NCBI RefSeq assembly: GCF_003480255.1 | Contig: NZ_QUIN01000010.1 | Location: 56,753-68,890 of the forward strand | Origin: Erysipelatoclostridium sp. AM42-17 | GTDB lineage: Bacteria > Bacillota_I > Bacilli_A > Erysipelotrichales > Coprobacillaceae | Direction: 5' to 3' | DNA length: 12,138 nt | Shown here: positions 6,481-12,138 of the stretch, piece after piece | Numbering within the stretch: the stretch's first letter is position 1 | How the letters are laid out: every line of letters starts with the position of its first letter | Notes under the pieces: generated by a model | Told to the model about the DNA's origin: nothing | The model's input: only the letters and a program-made list of their open reading frames with translations | Databases searched by the model: none | Made by a program: the position numbers and the translations under genes

Positions 6481-6493
6481 TTTGTGCTATAAT
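6465..6493 (+). promoter_or_regulatory. Promoter of ilvA (extended -10)
   Basis: TATAAT at 6488-6493 with TG at 6485-6486 makes an extended -10 (TGCTATAAT). A partial -35, TTAACC (6465-6470), stands 17 bases upstream within the preceding terminator. Confidence 0.75.
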
Positions 6494-6518
6494 AGAAACA
6501 ATCAAGGAGGATATGATT

Positions 6519-7721
6519 ATGTTAAAATTAGAAGACTTTCAAGCAGCTAAAAAGAGGGTTGATGAAGTCATTATGGAAACAAAATTAATACATAGTGAAG
6601 CGTTTAGTGATGAATGTGGTAACGATGTTTATATTAAACCTGAAAACTTACAAAAAACAGGAGCATTCAAAATTAGAGGTGCTTATAATAAAATTGTTAA
6701 ATTAGATGATGAAGCTAAAAAAAGAGGGCTTATTGCTTCTTCGGCAGGGAACCATGCTCAAGGGGTTGCTTATGCAGCTAAAAAATTAGGTGTAAAAGCA
6801 ACAATTTGTATGCCTGCTCATACACCATTAATTAAAGTAGAAGCAACAAAAGCACATGGTGCGGATGTTGTTTTATATGGTGATGTTTATGATGAAGCTT
6901 ATGCTAAAGCATGTGAGTTACAAGAAAAAGAAGGATATACATTTGTTCATCCTTTTGATGATGAAGATGTTATGGAAGGACAAGGAACAATTGCTTTAGA
7001 AATTTTAGATGAATTACCAGATGCAGATGCGATTTTAGTACCAATCGGTGGTGGTGGATTGATTTCTGGTATTGCTTGTGCAGCAAAAGCAATTAATCCT
7101 AACGTTAAAATTATAGGGGTTGAACCAGAAGGAGCAGCCAGTGCTTTAGCAACTATTCAAGAAGATCAAATTACTTTATTAAAAGAAGTGAATACTATTG
7201 CTGATGGTACAGCAGTAAAACAAATCGGTGCTAAAACATTTGAATATATTAAGAAATATGTTGATGAAATTGTATTAGTAGATGATTATGAATTAATGGA
7301 AGCATTCTTGTTATTAGTTGAAAAACATAAATTAGTAGCAGAAGGTTCTGGTATTTTATCTTTAGCTGGATTAAAGAAATTAAAATTCAAAGGGAAGAAA
7401 GTTGTTTCGCTTATCTCTGGTGGAAATATTGATGTGATGACTATTTCATCAATGATTAATAAAGGTTTAATTTCTAGAGGACGTATCTTTACATTCTCTG
7501 TACAATTACCTGATATGCCAGGACAATTAGAAAAAGTATCTCATATATTAAATCAATGTAACGCTAATGTTGTTGGGGTAGAACATAACCAGTTTAAAAA
7601 CTTTGCTCGTTTTTCAGAAGTTGAATTACGTGTAACGTGTGAAACTAATGGTGAAAGTCATATCAAAACAATTACTGATGCATTTGATAAAGAAGGATAT
7701 ACAATTACACGAATCAATTAA
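6519..7721 (+). CDS. ilvA: Threonine dehydratase (threonine ammonia-lyase) with ACT domain
   Basis: A PLP enzyme that deaminates threonine to 2-oxobutanoate, the first step towards isoleucine or a catabolic route. It has 400 residues. The fold-type II catalytic domain (about 1-320) has the PLP lysine K51 in GAFKIRGA, the SAGNHAQG substrate/phosphate motif at 74-81, and a GGGGL glycine loop that holds the PLP phosphate. A single ACT-like domain fills the last 80 residues, starting near RGRIFTFSVQLP with the DMPGQLEKV turn. This is the roughly 400-residue one-C-terminal-domain form, not the 510-residue E. coli IlvA. The start is the ATG at 6519, 8 bases after AAGGAGG (6504-6510); the in-frame ATG at 6513 is only 2 bases from that site. 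No other ilv genes are near, so a catabolic (TdcB-like) role is possible. It is a single-gene unit with its own promoter and terminator. Confidence 0.93.
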   Translation: MLKLEDFQAAKKRVDEVIMETKLIHSEAFSDECGNDVYIKPENLQKTGAFKIRGAYNKIVKLDDEAKKRGLIASSAGNHAQGVAYAAKKLGVKATICMPAHTPLIKVEATKAHGADVVLYGDVYDEAYAKACELQEKEGYTFVHPFDDEDVMEGQGTIALEILDELPDADAILVPIGGGGLISGIACAAKAINPNVKIIGVEPEGAASALATIQEDQITLLKEVNTIADGTAVKQIGAKTFEYIKKYVDEIVLVDDYELMEAFLLLVEKHKLVAEGSGILSLAGLKKLKFKGKKVVSLISGGNIDVMTISSMINKGLISRGRIFTFSVQLPDMPGQLEKVSHILNQCNANVVGVEHNQFKNFARFSEVELRVTCETNGESHIKTITDAFDKEGYTITRIN

Positions 7722-7731
7722 ATAGAGTATG

Positions 7732-7756
7732 AGCCAGTCATGTGACTGGCTTTTTT
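7732..7756 (+). terminator. Terminator after ilvA
   Basis: GCCAGTCA (7733-7740) pairs with TGACTGGC (7743-7750), with one more A-T pair outside, a tight loop, and six T at 7751-7756. Confidence 0.92.
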
Positions 7757-7781
7757 GTAGAAACTGAAAATGAAAAAACTA

Positions 7782-7818
7782 TTGTATATTTTGTTTCCTA
7801 TGTATTAGAATATATAAC
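7782..7818 (+). promoter_or_regulatory. Possible promoter of the second Ig-like protein gene
   Basis: Two weak choices overlap: TTGTAT (7782-7787) with TAGAAT (7806-7811) at 18-base spacing, or TTGTTT (7791-7796) with TATAAC (7813-7818) at 16-base spacing. Neither is close to consensus on both sides. A promoter is expected here because the terminator of ilvA lies just upstream. Confidence 0.4.
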
Positions 7819-7841
7819 ATTTTTAAATAGGAGTTGTGAAA

Positions 7842-8876
7842 ATGAGCGTTATTGAAAAATACTTAAACACAAAGCAAAAAAAAATCACGGCAGGTATCGT
7901 AGTAGGAGTAGTAGCAGTAGGAGTTATTGCTGGTACTGTCTATGCAACTAGAGATACATCACCTGCATTAGAATTAACCAAAGAAAATATTAAAGTGGAA
8001 TATGGTCAAACATATAAGCCATCATTTAAAGATTTAGTCAAAACTAAAGGACTAGATAAGGATGATGTAAAATACTTGAAAAAGAATGTAAAAATAACTG
8101 ATAGTTTAAAAAATGAAAAAGAAGATATAACTGACGAAGCTGGAAATGTTCTATCAAAAAGAGATAAAGGTTATCCTTCTGTTGGAAAATACAAGGTAAC
8201 AGTTAAATACAAAGATGAAACTAAAACAGTAAAAGTCAACGTAAAAGATACAACAGCACCAGAACTAACTGTTCCAGATAATACAGAAATCGTTAAAGGT
8301 ACTGATCTAGCAACTTTTGATTTTAAATCATTAATGAGTGCAACTGATTTAGCTAAGCTCAATGATATTCAAATTGACTATAGTGGTGTCGATGCAAATA
8401 ATGCTGGTGAATATACAGCAAAGGCATCGGTAGAAGATGTCAATAAAAATAAAACTGAAAAGGAATTTAAGGTAACAGTAAAAGAACCATCAAATGATGC
8501 CAATACTGAAACAACGACTGAAGTACAAACTGATGCAAACGGAAATAAGAAAACTGTTGTTGTGACAAGAAAGAAAACAAATACACAAACAAATAACAAT
8601 ACAACTTCTTCATCAGGTGGAAGTACAGGAGGAAACACATCAAAACCATCAACAGGAGGCAATACAAGTACACCGACAACTCCATCACAACCATCAAAAG
8701 TATTAAAAACAAAATATTGGTATAAATGTAATATGTGTGGAAATATTGCATATTCTACTGTGTCGTTAGATGATGCTAAGAATAAATTATATTCAATGAA
8801 TTGTAATGATGCTAATGAAGAGAGTGGTCATAGACATCCTCGAAGAAGTTATGGATCATCTGATTATTGGGAATAA
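7842..8876 (+). CDS. Anchored extracellular protein: Ig-like modules, low-complexity stalk, C-terminal Cys/His cluster
   Basis: A 344-residue protein I cannot name. Residues 1-14 are basic/polar and 15-35 form one hydrophobic, Gly/Ala/Val-rich segment ending in VYA, either an anchor or a signal peptide. Residues about 41-137 and 138-214 are two beta-rich Ig-like modules; the link between them reads KDTTAPEL, the usual DUF5011/Ig-like boundary, and each ends in a VTV-type strand. Residues 215-286 are a stalk rich in Thr, Ser, Asn, Gly and Pro, typical of wall-spanning linkers. Residues 291-344 hold a compact domain with C296-x2-C299, C321, H330 and H332, followed by aromatic residues, which looks like a zinc-ribbon-type site. 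The start ATG at 7842 follows AGGAG (7829-7833) by 8 bases; a GTG at 7836 is too close. There is no sorting signal. A strong terminator follows. Confidence 0.8.
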   Translation: MSVIEKYLNTKQKKITAGIVVGVVAVGVIAGTVYATRDTSPALELTKENIKVEYGQTYKPSFKDLVKTKGLDKDDVKYLKKNVKITDSLKNEKEDITDEAGNVLSKRDKGYPSVGKYKVTVKYKDETKTVKVNVKDTTAPELTVPDNTEIVKGTDLATFDFKSLMSATDLAKLNDIQIDYSGVDANNAGEYTAKASVEDVNKNKTEKEFKVTVKEPSNDANTETTTEVQTDANGNKKTVVVTRKKTNTQTNNNTTSSSGGSTGGNTSKPSTGGNTSTPTTPSQPSKVLKTKYWYKCNMCGNIAYSTVSLDDAKNKLYSMNCNDANEESGHRHPRRSYGSSDYWE

Positions 8877-8891
8877 AATTAAACAGACAAG

Positions 8892-8915
8892 GACAATCTA
8901 CGGATTGTCTTTTTT
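8892..8915 (+). terminator. Terminator after the second Ig-like protein gene
   Basis: GACAATC (8892-8898) pairs with GATTGTC (8903-8909) around a TACG loop closed by C-G, the stable UNCG tetraloop type. Six T follow at 8910-8915. Confidence 0.92.
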
Positions 8916-8960
8916 ATACTTGAGAAAGGACTAACTTAAAATGAAAAACTATATACTTAA

Positions 8961-9002
8961 ATGGGTGTTTCACCCATAGGCAATCGAAAGATTGTCTTTT
9001 TT
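8961..9002 (+). terminator. Double hairpin with T tail, second terminator-like element
   Basis: ATGGGTG (8961-8967) pairs perfectly with CACCCAT (8971-8977) around TTT. It is followed at once by GGCAATC (8979-8985) pairing with GATTGTC (8990-8996; one G-U) around a GAAA tetraloop, and six T at 8997-9002. The second stem and tail resemble a copy of the terminator at 8892-8915. It may be a backup terminator or an attenuator for the adhesin gene. Confidence 0.75.
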
Positions 9003-9170
9003 ATATTCAGGGTCATCAATCGAGTTTTGATATAAAGCCTATTTCAAATTAAATATGATGTTTACATCATAAAAACATATATGTTTTTATCTAAACTACA
9101 TTTTCAAATAAGAAGAGGGCGCACTTTTTATTTGAAAAAAGGATTAAATTAAAAAAAGAAGGAGACATTT
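9003..9170 (+). promoter_or_regulatory. Structured upstream region of the adhesin gene
   Basis: Three inverted repeats follow one another: TATGATG/CATCATA (9054-9060 with 9065-9071), the 18-base palindrome AAAAACATATATGTTTTT (9071-9088), and a perfect 11-bp repeat TTTTCAAATAA/TTATTTGAAAA (9101-9111 with 9128-9138) with a 16-base purine-rich loop. A weak promoter could be TTGATA (9027-9032) with TTAAAT (9049-9054). The ribosome site is AAGGAG at 9159-9164, 6 bases before the ATG at 9171. Together with 8877-9002 this makes a gene gap of 294 bases with no convincing protein gene. Confidence 0.55.
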
Positions 9171-11996
9171 ATGAAGGTTAAAAAAATAATCAATCGAATT
9201 ACAAAAGTCTTTGTGATTGTGGGTATGATTCTATCTCTATGCATGACAGGAAGTACAACTGTAAAGGCATTAGATACAAGTGTACCAAAAGATTTTACGG
9301 CTGGTAAACAGATCAACTATCCGTGGTGGTGGTCAAAAAAGATAGGAAGCAATAAAGCGTGGTCTACTAATTTTATGCACTACAATGGAAAAGTGGCTTA
9401 CTGTTTAGAAGCAAGTAAAGATACACCGGCAGATCAAAAATATCCTGCTCAGGTTATTGATAATAACGAAGCCGTAAGAAAATTACTTTATTACGGTTTT
9501 GGTGGACCAGGTTATAACAGTAACGTAAAGAAAATGTATCAGGATACATTGACAGCCTGTGTTCCAGATGATTTTTCTGAAGCAAAAGGAAACTGGGATG
9601 ACGGAGCCTATCTTTTCACACATATTTGGTTATCATATGCCTACAGTGGAGATTTAATGGGTTTGAATCTTGATGCATTTAATAAAAAATGGCCAAACGG
9701 AGATGGTACGGGATATGGTGATAATTTATTATGGGGTTATCGCTGGATCATGTCGCAACCTGATATTGGCTATGCTACATGGAATCCAGTTGAAGCAGAT
9801 GGTGTTACGGCAAAATTGACAGCAGCTTTTGATCCTATTAATAAGAACCAAAAAACAAACACTGTTAAATTGGAAGGAACGAATGCTCAAGCTAATATTA
9901 CATTACAAGACAATGTTACATTGCATAATGTAACGACAGGTGCTACACAAACAGGTGGTACTTATGTATTGAATGCAGGACAAAGTTTTTATTTGACTGC
10001 ACCATGTAAAAACAGTCCAAGCGATTATGAATCTGGAAATGTTGCGGGTGCAGGATGTGAAAGATTTACTGCACTTGCAATTCATTCTGGGAATAGTTTT
10101 CAGTCAATTGGATCATGGGAAAAAGACCCAGATGAAGCTGAATTGTATTATTCTGTTGACTGGCTTGATTTTGGGGCATTAAGACTATCAAAAGTTGATA
10201 ATACATCCAACTTCCAAAAGAACTCAAAATTTAGATTAGTATCAACATCATATAATGGCTATGATGAAACTTTTGAAGTAACTAAGGATGCTGATGGTGA
10301 CTATGAATTATTAGTTAATTATCTGCCAGTAGGAACATATTCATTGACTGAAGTTGACTGCGAAGATTATTTCGCTCCAACTGTTGCACAATGGCAAGTT
10401 ACTATTGTTAAAGATAAAACAACTAAAAAGATTGTTGTTAATACATTAAGACCTACAGGAACATTAGATGTACAAAAAACACTAGAAGCAGCAAATGAAG
10501 ATGCTACTGATTTGGCTGATTATGACATTACTAAAACTAAATATCAGGTTATTGCGGCTGATAATATCATTGATACAGTTTCATTAAAACAACTGTATGC
10601 AAAAGGTGATGTCGTTACTCTAAACAGTGGTAAATGTATCATTGATACTGCTGATGGTAATACAATGACTTATTCTCAAGGTGTTCAAGTTTCTAAAGGA
10701 AAAATGGATGCCAAGGGGAATATTTCGGTTGATGAAAATGGTCAATTAGAATTAACAGGTTTACCTTTAGGAAAATATCAGGTAATTGAAACTGAATGTC
10801 CAAAAGGATATGTATTAGATCAAACACCTTATGATTTTACAATTACTCAAAAAGACTATACAACAACTGTTTATACAGTTAGTCATAATCAAAATAATAA
10901 GATTACTAAAACAAAATTCAGCAAGACAGATATCACTGGTGAACAAGAAATAGTTGGAGCAAAAATGTCAGTAACTGATGAAGATGGTCATGTTATTGAT
11001 GAATGGATTTCTGATGGAAATGAGCATGAAATAGATGGTTTAGATGCAGGAAAAATATATTATCTAAATGAGAATGAAAGTCCAACAGGATACATCGAAG
11101 CATCATCAATAGAATTTAAAGTCAATGAAGATGGTGAAATTCAAAGAATCAGTATGGTTGATGCCAAGGTAGAAATGATAAAGAGCGATGAAAAAGGGAA
11201 TCTTTTAAAAGGCGCTGAAATGACAGTTACTTCTAATAAGACTAAAAACATTGTTGATAAATGGGTTTCGGGTCAACATATTTTTGATGTAACCGATGAA
11301 ATGAAATCTCAATTATTAAGAAATGAAAAAACTGAAGGGATGTATGTTGATGATGAAGATTCAACTGTTACTTACAGTATTTTAAAAAATAAAGATCGTG
11401 ATGATTACAGATTGGTATTTGTAAAGGATGGTGAAACAACTTATACAAATATTGATATTAATGGTGATGAAACAACACATATGATTCGAGGTCTTGTTGC
11501 CGGTGAGAAATATGTATTGAGAGAAACTAAAACACCTAAAGGATATGCAACTTTTAAAGAAAAAACATTTACTGCAAAAGCAAATGAAAATGTGGCATTA
11601 AACATGACTGACGAAGATACTAAAATCGAAATCAGTAAACAAGACATTACAAACAATAAGGAACTTGAAGGGGCATCATTAAAAGTAAGTGATCAAGATG
11701 GAAAAGTCATTGATGAATGGATAAGTGATAAAACACCTCATACGATTAAAAATTTAGAGGTTGGAAAGACTTATACATTACACGAGACAGTAGCGCCACA
11801 AGGTTATAAATTAGCACAAGATATTCACTTCACTATTCAAGATACCGGTGAAATACAAAAAGTGGTCATGTATGATGAATTGATGCCAGCAGTGAAAACA
11901 GGAGATACAAGTGAAGAAAATTATTATTTAATATTAACTGTTTTATCTTTGTGTGTAGGAGGACTCTTTTATTATCGTGAAAAAAGACGTTTATAA
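9171..11996 (+). CDS. Large pilin-like surface adhesin: thioester-domain-like head, SpaA/CnaB-like repeats, sorting-type C-terminus
   Basis: A 941-residue secreted protein, probably a wall-attached adhesin or pilus tip/shaft subunit. Residues 1-33 are a signal peptide ending VKA. The head (about 45-330) has VAYCLEAS (C78), KLLYYGFGGPGYN (105-117) and FTHIWLSYAYSG (149-160), a layout like thioester domains of Firmicute adhesins. Five SpaA/CnaB-like modules follow, each with a Lys near its start and a Glu before a P-x-GY turn, as needed for Lys-Asn/Asp isopeptide bonds: about 335-425 (K341, E394), 430-575 (K436, E540), 576-664 (K585, E634, D664), 665-815 (K671, E785, D814) and 816-904 (K823, E872, D902). 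The C-terminus has VKTGD (908-912), a hydrophobic stretch and YREKRRL. The sorting motif lacks the LPxTG proline in the usual place. The role as adhesin is inferred from domains; no sortase lies in the window. Confidence 0.88.
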   Translation: MKVKKIINRITKVFVIVGMILSLCMTGSTTVKALDTSVPKDFTAGKQINYPWWWSKKIGSNKAWSTNFMHYNGKVAYCLEASKDTPADQKYPAQVIDNNEAVRKLLYYGFGGPGYNSNVKKMYQDTLTACVPDDFSEAKGNWDDGAYLFTHIWLSYAYSGDLMGLNLDAFNKKWPNGDGTGYGDNLLWGYRWIMSQPDIGYATWNPVEADGVTAKLTAAFDPINKNQKTNTVKLEGTNAQANITLQDNVTLHNVTTGATQTGGTYVLNAGQSFYLTAPCKNSPSDYESGNVAGAGCERFTALAIHSGNSFQSIGSWEKDPDEAELYYSVDWLDFGALRLSKVDNTSNFQKNSKFRLVSTSYNGYDETFEVTKDADGDYELLVNYLPVGTYSLTEVDCEDYFAPTVAQWQVTIVKDKTTKKIVVNTLRPTGTLDVQKTLEAANEDATDLADYDITKTKYQVIAADNIIDTVSLKQLYAKGDVVTLNSGKCIIDTADGNTMTYSQGVQVSKGKMDAKGNISVDENGQLELTGLPLGKYQVIETECPKGYVLDQTPYDFTITQKDYTTTVYTVSHNQNNKITKTKFSKTDITGEQEIVGAKMSVTDEDGHVIDEWISDGNEHEIDGLDAGKIYYLNENESPTGYIEASSIEFKVNEDGEIQRISMVDAKVEMIKSDEKGNLLKGAEMTVTSNKTKNIVDKWVSGQHIFDVTDEMKSQLLRNEKTEGMYVDDEDSTVTYSILKNKDRDDYRLVFVKDGETTYTNIDINGDETTHMIRGLVAGEKYVLRETKTPKGYATFKEKTFTAKANENVALNMTDEDTKIEISKQDITNNKELEGASLKVSDQDGKVIDEWISDKTPHTIKNLEVGKTYTLHETVAPQGYKLAQDIHFTIQDTGEIQKVVMYDELMPAVKTGDTSEENYYLILTVLSLCVGGLFYYREKRRL

Positions 11997-12004
11997 AAAA
12001 AGAG

Positions 12005-12029
12005 ACTATGTATTTTTAAAAATGATAGT
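12005..12029 (+). terminator. Possible hairpin after the adhesin gene
   Basis: ACTAT (12005-12009) pairs with ATAGT (12025-12029), enclosing the palindrome ATTTTTAAAAAT (12012-12023). The T-rich stretch (12040-12051) begins about 10 bases later, so it is not a textbook terminator. Confidence 0.4.
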
Positions 12030-12062
12030 TTGGGTTGGGTTTTGTTTTTTTATAACGGGGTA

Positions 12063-12123
12063 AGATGAGCTTTTTTAAGCTCATCTCAGACTGTTGACAA
12101 ATTGACTATCGACAGTCTTTTTA
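12063..12123 (+). terminator. Two hairpins at the window end, the second with a T run
   Basis: AGATGAGCTT (12063-12072) pairs with AAGCTCATCT (12077-12086) around TTTT, a strong 10-bp stem but without a T tail. AGACTGTT (12088-12095) pairs with GACAGTCT (12111-12118; one G-U) and is followed by T to 12121. Together they probably end the adhesin transcript. No gene is visible from 11997 to the end of the window. Confidence 0.55.
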
Positions 12124-12138
12124 AAATTTGTTAGAATA

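Noticed and set aside
8171..8751. Three opposite-strand reading frames within the second Ig-like gene (8171-8362, 8378-8662, 8467-8751)
   Set aside because: They are antisense shadows of low-complexity coding sequence, without ribosome sites or recognisable protein features.
9903..11656. Minus-strand reading frames inside the adhesin gene (9903-10085 and 11441-11656)
   Set aside because: Antisense shadows of a well-supported gene; their composition is not that of a protein of this organism and no ribosome site is seen.
12094..12122. TTGACA as a -35 box for a gene beyond the window
   Set aside because: At 16-18 bases downstream there is only a T run; the TTGACA falls within the terminator hairpin.
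1..12138. CRISPR array, tRNA, rRNA, insertion sequence or prophage genes
   Set aside because: No spaced direct repeats, no cloverleaf pattern other than the T-box leader, and no transposase, integrase or phage-type protein in any frame.

Overview
The window looks like chromosomal DNA of a low-GC, Gram-positive anaerobe (Firmicutes/Bacillota). I would guess an Erysipelotrichia-like or clostridial gut bacterium, but the sequence alone cannot fix the genus. The signs are strongly AT-rich DNA, AGGAGG-type ribosome binding sites, TTGACA/TATAAT promoters, U-tailed hairpin terminators, a T-box leader, a rubrerythrin, and surface proteins of the SpaA-pilin and bacterial Ig-like types. TGA is used as a stop (end of the gene at 785), so the code is not the Mollicutes one. 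I see no insertion sequence, prophage, CRISPR array, tRNA or rRNA.

Layout. 2-634 is the C-terminal part of glutamyl-tRNA synthetase, closed by a terminator. 785-2603 is a tight three-gene operon with overlapping genes: an Ig-like membrane-anchored protein, a rhomboid protease and a YaiI/YqxD-family protein. 2684-3271 is rubrerythrin, with its own promoter and a perfect 12-bp inverted repeat over the transcription start. A bidirectional terminator (3284-3331) separates it from asnB on the minus strand (3354-4940). asnB is preceded by a leader of about 290 nt whose 5' half is a recognisable T-box Stem I with an asparagine (AAC) specifier; its 3' half lacks the usual T-box sequence. 5463-6460 is a HAD-family phosphatase translationally coupled to a DUF4250 protein. 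6519-7721 is threonine dehydratase with an ACT domain. 7842-8876 is a second Ig-like anchored protein with an unusual C-terminal Cys/His cluster. 9171-11996 is a 941-residue pilin-like adhesin with a thioester-domain-like head, five SpaA/CnaB-like modules and a non-canonical sorting signal. The flanks of this last gene are rich in hairpins.

How the parts work together. Most genes are single housekeeping or stress units with their own promoter and terminator, packed so closely that two terminators include the stop codon of the gene they end. asnB appears to be controlled by asparagine starvation through its leader. The two Ig-like anchored proteins, the rhomboid protease and the large adhesin give the window a cell-surface theme. 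No sortase is present here.

The points most worth a second look are the asnB leader (T-box Stem I joined to an atypical switch), the extracellular C-x2-C-x21-C-x8-H-x-H module, the adhesin head where THIW stands in place of the expected thioester TQ motif, and the perfect operator-like dyad at the rubrerythrin promoter.
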